Position numbers and translations under genes: made by a program
Source: Planctomycetota bacterium
GTDB lineage: Bacteria; Planctomycetota; UBA8742; JACQVU01; JANLHZ01
DNA length: 32,312 bases
NCBI GenBank assembly: GCA_024653775.1
Contig: JANLHZ010000127.1
Location: 1 to 32,312, forward strand
Direction: 5' to 3'
Part shown: positions 8,191 to 17,711 of the stretch, one piece after another
How the letters are laid out: each line of letters opens with the position of its first letter
Position numbering within the stretch: the first letter of the stretch is position 1
The notes under the pieces: model-generated
Told to the model about the DNA's origin: nothing
The model's database searches: none
What the model saw: the letters and a program-made list of their open reading frames with translations, nothing else

Positions 8191-9513
8191 ATGAGAATTA
8201 ACGCGCCCAGAAACAACTTCCTTCTGTTCCTCTGGATCATACCGATGCTCGTTATGACGGGGGTGCTTCTAATCGCGAACGGAATCGCATGGACTTTCGG
8301 ATTCACGCCGGCCGGGGTGTGGATCGATCTCTCCGAGTACTCCCAGGCCGCGTTCGCGGCGCTCGGATTCCTGGTCGTCACGAGCGGCATCACCTTCGCC
8401 TACGGGATGCGATGTTACAGACGGGAGTGGGACGCGTACTACGCCCACGTCGACGCGGTGGACGATTTCGCAGAGCGTCACGAAATTGCGAAGAAAGACC
8501 TGAAACGCACGGTGAACGCGGAAATAAAGAAGGGTATCAAGACAGAGGTCGCGGGCGAACTTCAGATTCTCCTCGCGCAAATGAAACGCGGTACGGAAAA
8601 GATGATCGAAAACGCGGCCAGGTGGCTTCAGGGAACGTATCGCGCACAGCTTGAGGAACGGTTCCAGACATCCGCGAAGGTGCTGCGTTACTTTGACGGT
8701 CAGATTCAGTTCCTAAGGCATCAGCTAGGCGTCGTCGAAACGCAAAACAGCGAGGAAATCGCTAACGGCGCTCACTCCATAGGCGAGATTTCAGCGGAGC
8801 TCGAGTATTTCAGGAAGCAGCTCGCAAACGAGGTGTCGGAGTTCCGCGAGGAAAAAAAGAACACCGCGATCTATCTCGAAGTGCTCGCGGGACGTCTGCA
8901 GGACGAAATGAATTCGCTGAAGGGCGCGGTCGTCCCGGCGGAAGTTTCGAGCGGGGACGCGCAGCTACGTCTCGAGGAACTCGCGGACGGACTCCGCGAA
9001 GAACTCGGCTCGCTGCTGAATTCAAGGTTCACGTCCGTCGCGGAACTCGAACGAAAACTCGAACAGCTAAGACCCGACATCGATCTCACCATCGTGGGCA
9101 AGGTTGAATCCGTCGCATCGAAGTTCGCGAGCGAAATGCAGCGCATCGAGGAGCTGACGCAGAGTCTCGAGCAGCGCGTGCAGAAGGCGGAGACGAACAA
9201 GGTTTCGAAAAGGCTCGCGCCCGTCGCGGAATCCGCGACCCAGACCCTCGAAAACGAGAAGAAGATTTTCATGCTCGAAAAGCGGCTCGGGAAGTTCTCC
9301 CGCACGCTTGAGAAAATCGAAGGCAAGCTCACGGAATACGTGTCCATCGTCGAAGGCGAACTCGGCATCGCAAGCGTCTACAAGGAAGTTCAGGGACTCG
9401 ACCGCGGCGACAACAACTTCTCGAAGAAGACCCACGCGTTGAAGCACATTTTCGAACTGAACCTCGCGATCCAGAAACCGACGACCTCGACCTCCTTCGC
9501 CAAAGCGGCATAG
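8191..9513 (+). CDS. two-helix membrane protein with long coiled coil
   Basis: The 440-residue product has two membrane helices at about 10-32 and 50-70, then a long predominantly helical, highly charged region (about 75-400) with heptad-like spacing of Leu/Ile. The C-terminal 40 residues are less regular. I do not recognise a family. The layout resembles anchored coiled-coil organisers rather than enzymes, which is an inference. No Shine-Dalgarno site precedes the ATG. It faces convergently onto the kinase-fold gene across an AT-rich spacer. Confidence 0.8.
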   Translation: MRINAPRNNFLLFLWIIPMLVMTGVLLIANGIAWTFGFTPAGVWIDLSEYSQAAFAALGFLVVTSGITFAYGMRCYRREWDAYYAHVDAVDDFAERHEIAKKDLKRTVNAEIKKGIKTEVAGELQILLAQMKRGTEKMIENAARWLQGTYRAQLEERFQTSAKVLRYFDGQIQFLRHQLGVVETQNSEEIANGAHSIGEISAELEYFRKQLANEVSEFREEKKNTAIYLEVLAGRLQDEMNSLKGAVVPAEVSSGDAQLRLEELADGLREELGSLLNSRFTSVAELERKLEQLRPDIDLTIVGKVESVASKFASEMQRIEELTQSLEQRVQKAETNKVSKRLAPVAESATQTLENEKKIFMLEKRLGKFSRTLEKIEGKLTEYVSIVEGELGIASVYKEVQGLDRGDNNFSKKTHALKHIFELNLAIQKPTTSTSFAKAA

Positions 9514-9824
9514 GGCGAAATTAGGAATAGTGATTGGTTCCCAATCTAAACATTACTATTGATTAAGATGATAATAATAAGTTAATATAAAAAATATGAT
9601 TCAAATTTGAAATTAATTTGAATCATAGTGTGTATGAAATAACATCAATACGTTAACTGCGTTTCTGAAGTGTCTCAGGCGTTTTCTGTACACCGCACGA
9701 TCATCCTGACGGTGAAATCTCGGACGAGACATCCGAGCCTGGTGTTTCGCTGCACCAATACGCTACGGATACTTCAAGTCGAATGCCGGATGAAAACTTC
9801 GACATTCATCGCTGCCGATTCGAA
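9514..9824. other. 311-bp AT-rich convergent spacer with two palindromes
   Basis: It lies between convergent genes. A hairpin GATTGG (9532-9537) / CCAATC (9541-9546) sits inside an outer AATAGT/ACTATT pair (9526-9531 and 9555-9560). Next is an AT-rich 13-bp perfect inverted repeat, 9595-9607 with 9615-9627 (TATGATTCAAATT and its complement). Either could end transcription for one strand, but neither has a clean T-tract. No gene is visible. Confidence 0.5.
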
Positions 9825-12800
9825 TCACGATATCTGCATCCAGTCGATTTCGATTTCCGGCCCCGGCCCCGGCACCGACTGAATCTGCACCTTCGGATGC
9901 GCGGCCGCGCGAGGAGTCCGTGTGAAGGCCCTCGCGTTCTCGGGCATTGCAACTCCGTTGACCTTGAGAAGGAACCCGTCTTCCTTCAGCGCGAGGTCGA
10001 TCGTATTCATTTCGCCGACGTGAAGCTCGAACCCGATGTCTTCCGGCATGTACCCGGTCGATCCGGTTCTGTGGAAAACCTGGGCCGCGAATTTCTGTCG
10101 TTTCTGCTCGACCTGGCTCGCATCCTGGGGGAGGAGTCTCAGCCACACGCCGTCGCACTTGATCGGCTGGATTTCGTCGCCTCCGAACATCACTCGGAAG
10201 CTTAGCTGATCCGCGTGCTCCTGCGATTTCGGCTGGGGCACGTATATGCGGAACCTCACCCGGCTGTATTCCTTGCCGGAGGGTTCCGAAGGATAGCCGG
10301 CCACCCCGCCGCTTGCGATGACCATCCGTCCGCTGCGCATTATCACGCTTCCCCTCGAAGAGATATTCTGGAATCCCTGCAAGCCGTCCTCAAAGGAGAT
10401 GAACTTCATCTCTTCGAGCGAAGTCCTCGACTGTCTCTGCCAGATGATCTTCACCCAGCCGTCGAGTTCCGACGACGCGCTGGCCCAGGCTCCGTCCCCT
10501 GCGTACTGCGCGCGTTCCCGTTTCAGTCTGTCTAAGAACCTGATCCACTCTTCGATGGTCGTCAATTCGTTGTTCAGCCTGCCGTATTCCTGTTTCAGAA
10601 GATTGAGAGCATCTTCGCTCAGGGCGTTAGAGGCGCCTGCTACTTCGGAAATGAGCTGATCGACGTTTATGAAGCGCGAGCACGGCTGCCTCATGAGTCT
10701 CGATTCCGCTTCTCGTCCGATGTTGAGGTGGTTGATAGCCTGCTCGCCGAACGCGCCGCCCTCGTCGGAAGCCTCCGAGGGCGAGAGGATTTTAGCGTAT
10801 CGGTGCATTATTAGTCCGAGGCCGAGGTGGACCATCTTTTGCTTCTCCGCGTCGGCTCTTCCGCTGCCTTCTTCCTCGCGGAGTGCGGTCTTCAGAATAG
10901 TGACCAGGGCTTCTGCGGTGAGTTTCGCGCCCGCGGGCGAGTTGACGCCTTCGAAGTACCATTCCGCGTAAACGGTTCGCGGCGCGGCTCCGGGATTGTC
11001 GACTTCAGAATTGAGCTGCACGGCCTCATCGTTCGAATCGACGAACCCGTATGCCTTTCCGTTTTCGAGAGTCACGCGGAGTACCGTGCCGTTCTGCTGG
11101 CTTCGAAGGTTGGCGGCCCGCTCCTTCACCAGCGCGAAACAGGCCTGTTCCGCCTCGATCCTGCATTTCAGGTTGCCAATGCTCGCGAGCAGCGCTTCCG
11201 CGTGCTTTTGGGGTTCCGCTTTTTCTCCTTCCGCGAACATGTTTATCTCCGTCTGGTCCGCCGCTTCGAGTCTAGACCAGATCGGGTGCCTCGTCGGGTT
11301 CGAGTCCGCGCTCAGGTAGCGGTCTCTGTCGAGCTGGAAGTTCGCCGTCGCAGCGGTTATTTTATCGAGGGCGACTTTGTACTCTCTTCTGAAATACGCA
11401 GCGAAAATGGTGTCCACGCTCGCGTTATAGGAGGCGTACTCCAGAGTGGACTTGATTCCGAACTGGGCTTCGAGGGCGTCCAGATTCGCTTCGTATGCCG
11501 ACGCGGCTGCGCTTAGGCTTGATGTAACCTGCTCCTTAAGATATCTGACATCGCGCTGACGGAGCTTGCTAATCAGGTCCGTCCGGCTGGCTCTGAGCGC
11601 TTCCTGCCTCTCCGTCGCCTGAGCGGAGAGCTGCGCGAGCGCGGGCGGCTCGGACCCGCAGTTGTTCTTGAAAATCTCGTACAGCGAATCGAATTTCTCG
11701 ATGCGCTGATTTATGTGGCTTTCGGTTCTTGCCGCGACGCTCGCGTTCGTAATGTCATCTCCGATTTTTTTGATTTCCTCGTCCGCGATCGTGTTCAGCC
11801 AATCGAGATAAGTCCTCGCGCGGCCTACTATGTTGTCTTCCCACTTGCTGGCAAGGAACCTGTTCCACGCGTCCGTGCTTTGATACTTGTCCTGCTCGCG
11901 CTGAATCAGATCGCGAAGAATCGAAATCGCGTGCCCGAACCTCGCGTCGAAAGTCGCGGGATCGCGCTGCGAGTTCGGCGCGATGAACGGCCCTGGATCG
12001 CAGAATCCGTTGATCTTCTCGATGTTGTTCGAAATTAGTGTCGCCGCGGCGTTTTCGAGCCTGCCGCCGAGCCTCGCAAGAAGATCGTTCGCCTCCCGAA
12101 GGCATCGGGCCACTCCGGCTCCCGACTGACCCTGATGCTTGTTGACGTAGTTCTGGATCAGCACCATCTGCGAGTTCAGATCGAGCCCGGTCCCCGGATT
12201 GACGGTCTGGACGATGCCCGTCCATTCCTTGACCGCGGTTTCGTCCGCGTCGCCGCCGCCGAAGAAGTTCGCGCCCGCGATAACTCCGACCGCCGCCAGG
12301 ACGAGCACCACGACGAGCACTATCACCCCCGTGAGCTTTCCGCCGGTCTTGGTCTCGCCTCTCCTCGCCGCGCGTTCGGAGATGCTCTCCTTCGAAAGAT
12401 CGAAGTCGAGCGGAATCCAGTCCTCGTCCTTCTCGTCGTGGCCGCCCACGAGAAGGTCGGAACTCTCCCCGATCAGACGATCGAAGGCGCTGTCTGGATC
12501 GACGAGATCGCCAAGGAAGTCGTCGACGGTCTTGTATCTGTCCTTAGGCCTCGGCTTCAGCATCTTCTCGATGACCACGCAAAGGGCGTCGGGAATCCCC
12601 GCGTTGTAGGACTTCAGCGAAGGAAGAAAATCCTTCTGGAGTCTGACTAGAATCTCGAAAGGCGAGCTTCCCTCGAATGGAGCCCTTCCAGCCAGCATGT
12701 TGAAGAACGTCGCGCCGAGACCGTAGATGTCGGTGCGCTGATCAACCTTGCCGCCCTCCGCAACCTGCTCCGGCGCGAAGTGAAAAGGCGCGAGACCGCC

Positions 12801-13904
12801 CGCTCCGGTGAGACTCTTGACGTTCTCCGCGATGTTGGGCCGCATCCCGAGACCCATCAGTTTGACCTGCCCGCTTACGTCGAGGAAAACGTTCGAAGGG
12901 CGAATGTCGCCGTGGACGAACCCCGCCGCGTGGACGACCTTCAGCACCTCGGCGATTTTCTGGATGAAGAACTTCGCCTTCTGGAGATAAATCTGTCCTT
13001 CGTGCTTGATGAGGTTTCTGAGGCTGTCGCCTTCGAGGAATTCCATCGCGACGAAGACGTTGTCGCCGCTCTGTCCGGCGGAGAGGATTCTGCGCAGGTT
13101 CGCGTGCCTTAGCCTCGCGGCCCGTTTCAGCGTGTCGATGAACTCGTTCACCGAGGCTTCGTCCTTGAACCTCGAAGTCTTCATCACCTTCAGACTGACG
13201 ATTGCGCCCTTCGTCGTATGCTGCGCCTTGAAGATCGCGCCTTCGATATCGAGTCCGAGCTGATCGATTATCGCGAACTCGCCGACGACGTCTCCCGGTC
13301 CGAGCGCGGAGCCGGGCATCTGCGAGCGGGTCTCCGGAGCGTCGCCTATCAGCGTCATTCCCACCGCGATGTTGTCCGACATCTGAATCTGATCGTTTTC
13401 GAGCACGGTTATCGACGCGTTGCAGTTCCTACAGTTTATCGAGTCTCCGGGCTGGTACTCCCTCACGTTGAACGACGCCTTGCACATGGGGCAGTTGACG
13501 ATGCGCTTGTTCTGCTCCTCGAGAACCTTTCGAACGTCCGCGACCGTGAGATAGCCCTTGCTTACCATGATCTCGCCGATTCTGGGCGGGACCTGCTTGT
13601 TCGCCTTGATCTGGTGCTGGATGAGAAGACATTCCTTGACCTTCTCCACGTCTGAAATTCCGGACTTGATGACGATTTCGCCGAAGAGGCGCGCCTCGCG
13701 CTGAAGACCGGCGCTTAGCTGATCGATCTGCTGCCTCGCGATGTATCCCTTCTCGAGAAGTATCTCCTCGATCGCGGGCGGCTCCTTGCCCTGCGCGTTA
13801 TAAACCTGCCTCGCGCGCAGGCATTCCGAAACCTGCTGCTGCGTTATATACCCGGCCTTTAGCGCGAGACTTACAATGTTTTTTGATTGTGCTTCGGCTG
13901 TCAC
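9825..13904 (-). CDS. protein kinase-fold membrane protein with MshEN-like repeats and zinc ribbon; probable pseudokinase
   Basis: The 1359-residue product starts at a GTG. Residues 10-131 hold three MshEN-like repeats (clearest at 107-131, matching R-G-L-G-L-L-Q spacing). A zinc ribbon follows: CPMC at 138-141 and CRNC at 158-161. A kinase domain spans about 207-470. It keeps Lys239 (VSLKVMK), Asp333 and Asn338 (HGDIRPSN), the APE motif (377-379), Asp392 and Arg456. The DFG motif is replaced by GLG (351-353), the alpha-C glutamate aligns with Thr258, and the glycine loop is degenerate. A membrane helix lies at about 526-546. About 800 residues outside follow, mostly helical, ending in a beta-rich domain from about 1168. 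It is likely a signalling scaffold or sensor. MshEN domains bind cyclic di-GMP in known cases; that role here is inference. Confidence 0.85.
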   Translation of the reverse strand: MTAEAQSKNIVSLALKAGYITQQQVSECLRARQVYNAQGKEPPAIEEILLEKGYIARQQIDQLSAGLQREARLFGEIVIKSGISDVEKVKECLLIQHQIKANKQVPPRIGEIMVSKGYLTVADVRKVLEEQNKRIVNCPMCKASFNVREYQPGDSINCRNCNASITVLENDQIQMSDNIAVGMTLIGDAPETRSQMPGSALGPGDVVGEFAIIDQLGLDIEGAIFKAQHTTKGAIVSLKVMKTSRFKDEASVNEFIDTLKRAARLRHANLRRILSAGQSGDNVFVAMEFLEGDSLRNLIKHEGQIYLQKAKFFIQKIAEVLKVVHAAGFVHGDIRPSNVFLDVSGQVKLMGLGMRPNIAENVKSLTGAGGLAPFHFAPEQVAEGGKVDQRTDIYGLGATFFNMLAGRAPFEGSSPFEILVRLQKDFLPSLKSYNAGIPDALCVVIEKMLKPRPKDRYKTVDDFLGDLVDPDSAFDRLIGESSDLLVGGHDEKDEDWIPLDFDLSKESISERAARRGETKTGGKLTGVIVLVVVLVLAAVGVIAGANFFGGGDADETAVKEWTGIVQTVNPGTGLDLNSQMVLIQNYVNKHQGQSGAGVARCLREANDLLARLGGRLENAAATLISNNIEKINGFCDPGPFIAPNSQRDPATFDARFGHAISILRDLIQREQDKYQSTDAWNRFLASKWEDNIVGRARTYLDWLNTIADEEIKKIGDDITNASVAARTESHINQRIEKFDSLYEIFKNNCGSEPPALAQLSAQATERQEALRASRTDLISKLRQRDVRYLKEQVTSSLSAAASAYEANLDALEAQFGIKSTLEYASYNASVDTIFAAYFRREYKVALDKITAATANFQLDRDRYLSADSNPTRHPIWSRLEAADQTEINMFAEGEKAEPQKHAEALLASIGNLKCRIEAEQACFALVKERAANLRSQQNGTVLRVTLENGKAYGFVDSNDEAVQLNSEVDNPGAAPRTVYAEWYFEGVNSPAGAKLTAEALVTILKTALREEEGSGRADAEKQKMVHLGLGLIMHRYAKILSPSEASDEGGAFGEQAINHLNIGREAESRLMRQPCSRFINVDQLISEVAGASNALSEDALNLLKQEYGRLNNELTTIEEWIRFLDRLKRERAQYAGDGAWASASSELDGWVKIIWQRQSRTSLEEMKFISFEDGLQGFQNISSRGSVIMRSGRMVIASGGVAGYPSEPSGKEYSRVRFRIYVPQPKSQEHADQLSFRVMFGGDEIQPIKCDGVWLRLLPQDASQVEQKRQKFAAQVFHRTGSTGYMPEDIGFELHVGEMNTIDLALKEDGFLLKVNGVAMPENARAFTRTPRAAAHPKVQIQSVPGPGPEIEIDWMQIS

Positions 13905-14111
13905 TTTAGCTTCTAATTATCGGTGGACGGAATCATGTCGAACAATGAAAACCTTAGTTTACCAATAAGCGCCAAAGTGTCAACGAATCTCCCGTTTCAG
14001 CGTTATGCACCTCGAAGCGTCTGCTTTCTTTTTGGCCGTCGGTTTCATTCGACTCAGGAATCAGGGATTATGTGGGTCCGCTCGGAACCCGTACAAGCTG
14101 ATGAGGCGAAG
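13905..14111. other. divergent intergenic region between kinase-fold gene and glycosyltransferase
   Basis: The plus-strand reading frame is open from 13923, which would extend the glycosyltransferase upstream by 63 residues. Those residues do not look like a glycosyltransferase N-terminus. I treat this stretch as the shared promoter region. A TAATTA sequence lies about 10 bases before the GTG of the minus-strand gene. Confidence 0.4.
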
Positions 14112-15278
14112 ATGAACATTCTCACCACTTACTCCGGAATCAGGATGGGCGGGAGCTTCAAGAGGTTCAAGCGAATATGCCGTTTGCTCATCGAGCGGGG
14201 GAATGACGTCACGATACTCTTCGGCGAACGCTCGCGCATCGAGGACGAACCGGAGTTCAGGGAGTACTTCTCTGGAAACAAGGACGAGGACGGAAAAGGC
14301 AGTCTGAGAGTCGTCCGGCCGTGGTTCGCGCTTTCCGGAGGAAAGCTCGCGATCCTGCTTTACTACCTCTGGATGCCGTTTGCATCGAAGATCTACGCGC
14401 GGAAATACTCGGCCCAGAAACTTCTCGGAATCGACGGGATATTCTGCTTCCTGCTCTCGTTCGCGATAAATAATGACAGGCCGCTGTATCACGTCGTGCA
14501 TGGAAACGCCGAGTTCTTTTTGTATTCGAAAAACGCGCTCGGAATTTCGCGTCGAATTTATATGTGGCTCGACCGACGTGGGAACCGCTGGTTCAAAAAG
14601 GGTCTCTGCAACTCGAAAGGTTCACGTCAGGCGCTCTGCGACATGTACGGGATCGATCCGTCCCGCTTCGAAATTCTGTATAACGAAGCGCCTGACCTCC
14701 GCGTGAGCGAAAGCGATCGAAAGGCGATCCGCGCGGAGTTCGGAATCCCAGACGACGCGCTCGTCGTCGGATACACGGGCACGCTGATTAAACGCAAGGA
14801 CCCGCTCTATATGATCGCGCCTTTCGCGAGGACTTTCGCCGGAAAGAACGCGTACGTACTCCTCGTCGGCGAAGGCGATCAGCGCGCGGAGATAGAGGCG
14901 AAGGCGAGGGAACTCGGGATTTCGGACAAGGTCAAGCTCGCGGGCTGGCGCGCGGACGGAATCAGGTTCTACTCGGTTTTCGACCTCTACATCTTCTGTT
15001 CGCACTACGACGACAATCCGAACTCGCTCACCGAAACTACAGGTATCGGACTCCCGCTTCTCGTAGGCCGCGGGAAGGGCGGGATTCAGGAAATCGTCGA
15101 TTTCCGTGAGGAGCTTCTGTTCTCCCTCGCAGACGACGGCGCGGAACTGACCGCCAAACTCGCAGAGATTGCGGAGGACGCGGGACGTCTCGAAACGCTC
15201 CGCGATATTTCGAGGGAAATCGGCTCGCGATACAAGTTCGACTGGGATTCCGAGATGGCGAAGTTCATACTGGAATGA
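14112..15278 (+). CDS. glycosyltransferase, GT4-like
   Basis: From the ATG at 14112 the product has 388 residues and begins MNILTTYSGIRMGGSFKRF, the usual first beta strand and glycine-rich loop of GT-B glycosyltransferases. The C-terminal half shows the GT4 pattern: GYTGTLIKRKDP, LLVGEGDQR, VKLAGWR, then DNPNSLTETTGIGLPLLV and GGIQEIV, which places the donor-binding glutamate region. These enzymes move a sugar from a nucleotide donor to a lipid or saccharide acceptor at the cytoplasmic face. A GAGGCG site lies shortly before the ATG and supports this start over the longer frame from 13923. Acceptor and sugar are unknown. With the O-antigen ligase-like gene it suggests surface glycan synthesis. 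Confidence 0.85.
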   Translation: MNILTTYSGIRMGGSFKRFKRICRLLIERGNDVTILFGERSRIEDEPEFREYFSGNKDEDGKGSLRVVRPWFALSGGKLAILLYYLWMPFASKIYARKYSAQKLLGIDGIFCFLLSFAINNDRPLYHVVHGNAEFFLYSKNALGISRRIYMWLDRRGNRWFKKGLCNSKGSRQALCDMYGIDPSRFEILYNEAPDLRVSESDRKAIRAEFGIPDDALVVGYTGTLIKRKDPLYMIAPFARTFAGKNAYVLLVGEGDQRAEIEAKARELGISDKVKLAGWRADGIRFYSVFDLYIFCSHYDDNPNSLTETTGIGLPLLVGRGKGGIQEIVDFREELLFSLADDGAELTAKLAEIAEDAGRLETLRDISREIGSRYKFDWDSEMAKFILE

Positions 15279-15584
15279 AATTCAGAAACAGAACTGATCG
15301 AATTACGATTCTATTAGTTCCGGATTCAATTTCCGCTCGCCGAATTCCGAATTCTTCTGTCGCCGCCAAAACAAGTTTTCAAGTGTCTTTGACTGTCGAA
15401 GACCTCGCCTGACGCTCCGAAGCGACCGTTTTCGCTGTCCGATGTTGTATCTAAAAGATTCATTAACGCGTGCAGCAAATTAATTGAAAATTTATATATT
15501 GAGACTTGCATTTTCATGTGGGGGGTAAACTCCACGTAATTCTTAACAACAATATCGGGTTGCTTTTTCTGATAGGAGAGACTT
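15279..15584. other. 306-bp AT-rich spacer upstream of accessory operon
   Basis: No gene is visible. The stretch 15470-15530 is AT-rich with TTGAAA at 15484-15489 and several TATATT-like words, so the promoter of the operon starting at 15585 probably lies here. I cannot assign a convincing -35/-10 pair. Confidence 0.35.
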
Positions 15585-16082
15585 ATGTGGAACGGAGCGC
15601 GCGCGATTTCTGCTTTATTCGCTTTTCTGATCGTAGTTTGGGCAATACTCGCAGGCGTACTCTGGGCAGTGCTCGAAGCGACCTTCCCCGGCGGAGTCCC
15701 CGACGGCTTCGCGATCTTTACGGCACTCTCCGGCGGCGGCGTGCTGATCGCCGCTGCGGGACTAATCATCGCGCTGATTTCCCGTCAGGGCGTCTTGTTT
15801 AGAATCGAAAGGATGAATCGCGACTTCTTCGACATTCTCCGCGCACTCGGCGCACTCGTCTTCTGCGACGCGGTTTCCTGCTGGCTTCTTTTCACATTTT
15901 TTGGCACATCGATCTTTCTTGGGGTAGCATTCCTGATGCAGGTGTCCGACCCCGCATTCTACGGCGCGGGCGTCTTCACGGTTTTCATCGCGTACATTCT
16001 CGAAGGCATCGGCATCGTTTCCCGCGCTATTTATATTTTCGGTTCCTCGGCATTTGCGCAGTCCCGCCTCGGCAGCGCTTAA
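15585..16082 (+). CDS. four-helix membrane protein of unknown function
   Basis: The 165-residue product has about four membrane helices (roughly 7-30, 42-66, 84-112, 122-152) and few charged residues. No family is recognised. A clean ribosome site GGAGAG (15575-15580) lies 4 bases before the ATG. The gene is first in a three-gene plus-strand operon, with 18 bp to the next gene. The operon lacks any housekeeping marker and looks accessory. Confidence 0.75.
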   Translation: MWNGARAISALFAFLIVVWAILAGVLWAVLEATFPGGVPDGFAIFTALSGGGVLIAAAGLIIALISRQGVLFRIERMNRDFFDILRALGALVFCDAVSCWLLFTFFGTSIFLGVAFLMQVSDPAFYGAGVFTVFIAYILEGIGIVSRAIYIFGSSAFAQSRLGSA

Positions 16083-16100
16083 TAGAAAGGAGAGACAAAG

Positions 16101-16922
16101 ATGAGCTTCAACGATTTCATATACAGTCTCTTCATGGGAGGCGAAAAACCGCCGGGGAGTTGCGGTGGACAAAGCACGGATTTTGTATCAACTTTTGATG
16201 CGAACTTCCGACAGACAACTGGAATAGAACCATTGGGTCGAATTCGCCTTCCAGAAGCAGTCGGCACATTCGTGCCACCGGTGTTCTTAGATATAGATGA
16301 CGAAATTGAAATTGAATATCTTGAAGACAAGATATCTAAAACAGAGGAAGAAATCAACTCTTCGTTTCCTGATGGTACTCCATCCGCTGAAGAAGTCGAT
16401 AGATTGATAGACGAGCTAAACCGTAGAGTGACGGGTCTGGAGGAAGACCTTGCGCGAGTTACCGGCGAGGGGGCAGAGAGAGTGCGGAGACTTCAGGCAA
16501 GACTAGCAGAAGTGGAGGCCGAAACCTTAACGCAATTCCGAGAGCAACAGCGCGCGGAACAGGCGCTGGCGAGCATTCGCGGATCGGGAGTTCTGACAGA
16601 GAGAAGACGAGCAGAGGCGCAGGCTAACCTTGATGCAATCAAGGAAAGAATCGCGGTACTCGCACTTAGGCAAAGGATTCTCGACGGCCTTGTTAGGTAC
16701 TATAGGCCACTGACTGGACGAACTACCATCCAGAACGGTCAGCTACGCGAAGAAGAAAATTCTCGACGTACTTGGCTTCGCACTCGTATCGGAGAACTGA
16801 AGGAAAGAATCATAAGATTGGAGAACTTTCGACTCCTCGGCGATTATAGATCGGAGCTACGTGAGTTGACGGAACGACAACGACGCCAAGACGAACAGAA
16901 TGGAAATGGCAACGGAGGATGA
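16101..16922 (+). CDS. coiled-coil protein of unknown function
   Basis: The 273-residue product has a 60-residue N-terminal segment with little predicted regularity, then a highly charged, almost continuous helical region (about 70-265) with heptad-like Leu spacing, and an Asn/Gly tail. No signal peptide or membrane helix is visible. GGAGAG (16089-16094) precedes the ATG by 6 bases. Only 3 bp separate its stop from the next ATG, so the two are coupled. The body uses fewer GC-ending codons than the core genes nearby. It is likely a structural partner of the membrane protein upstream and the lipoprotein downstream. Confidence 0.75.
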   Translation: MSFNDFIYSLFMGGEKPPGSCGGQSTDFVSTFDANFRQTTGIEPLGRIRLPEAVGTFVPPVFLDIDDEIEIEYLEDKISKTEEEINSSFPDGTPSAEEVDRLIDELNRRVTGLEEDLARVTGEGAERVRRLQARLAEVEAETLTQFREQQRAEQALASIRGSGVLTERRRAEAQANLDAIKERIAVLALRQRILDGLVRYYRPLTGRTTIQNGQLREEENSRRTWLRTRIGELKERIIRLENFRLLGDYRSELRELTERQRRQDEQNGNGNGG

Positions 16923-16925
16923 AAT

Positions 16926-17711
16926 ATGTCGAAACAGCAATCGATTAAAATGTACTACGATGTTTCTGTATTGATATATTTGATTGTGTTTACATCTATG
17001 TCCTCCGTCGCCTTCATCGGTTGCATATCCAATAAGCCTGAATCGACAGTTGACGATGCGGGCAAATGTCGGGACATTGAGAGCAGGAATGAGATAGATG
17101 AGTATCACACAATGTATATAGATTCGCAGGTTCAGGAAATTGTCGATTATATCGTTCATTCTCCAACCTACCCTCCTAATGACGAAAGGGGAGGTAACGA
17201 ACATTCTTTCGGTCACCTTGAGCATAAAATAGCAGAGATCAAGCGTTTGGACGCTAGTGAGGAAATATCGCGCAGAGCGCTAATGACAATACTTGAAGAA
17301 AGCAAAGACGAAAATATCAGGCGCGTCGCAGCGGAAAGTATTGCTACTATTCATTCTGATGGCTCTCCTCTTTTGCCACAAGTTAATCGCATTATATTAA
17401 AATTGCTTGCAGATGAGAATGATGAAATTGTTTTTGAAACGTTCGTAGGCGGCGTCATGAAAGGTGGAATCTTAGGCGATATCGCTTCTCCCCGCTATTA
17501 TCAAAGCTCTCGTTTGCAACTAACTCTTTATGATAGAGAGACGCTATTGCGGCTACATAAAATCGCCCTATTACTTGATGAAGATAGGCGAAACTATGTT
17601 GAAAACATGATGGTCGAGGCGCTCATCGACTTAAAAGTTCTTGAAAGTTCCAATGGCTTCGGTGAATTCATGGAAGGACTGGAGCAAGAAGATGACAAGT
17701 CAAGACGATAG
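16926..17711 (+). CDS. predicted lipoprotein with HEAT-like helical repeats
   Basis: The 261-residue product opens with a hydrophobic signal segment ending in a lipobox-like FIGC at residues 30-33, which predicts a lipid-anchored protein. The rest is helical, with HEAT/armadillo-like pairs in about 100-180 (for example the segment around DENIRRVAAESIATI). The ribosome site GGAGG overlaps the end of the upstream gene, showing coupling. Base composition is clearly AT-richer than flanking core genes, which hints at transfer. No family is recognised. It closes the three-gene operon. Confidence 0.75.
   Translation: MSKQQSIKMYYDVSVLIYLIVFTSMSSVAFIGCISNKPESTVDDAGKCRDIESRNEIDEYHTMYIDSQVQEIVDYIVHSPTYPPNDERGGNEHSFGHLEHKIAEIKRLDASEEISRRALMTILEESKDENIRRVAAESIATIHSDGSPLLPQVNRIILKLLADENDEIVFETFVGGVMKGGILGDIASPRYYQSSRLQLTLYDRETLLRLHKIALLLDEDRRNYVENMMVEALIDLKVLESSNGFGEFMEGLEQEDDKSRR

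Noticed and set aside
10827-13655. Several plus-strand frames of 100-230 residues opposite the kinase-fold gene
   Set aside because: Shadow frames of a gene with clear domain motifs; no ribosome sites or recognisable content.
13923-14111. Longer start for the glycosyltransferase
   Set aside because: The extra 63 residues do not resemble the family, and the GT-B first strand begins at the ATG at 14112 with a plausible ribosome site.
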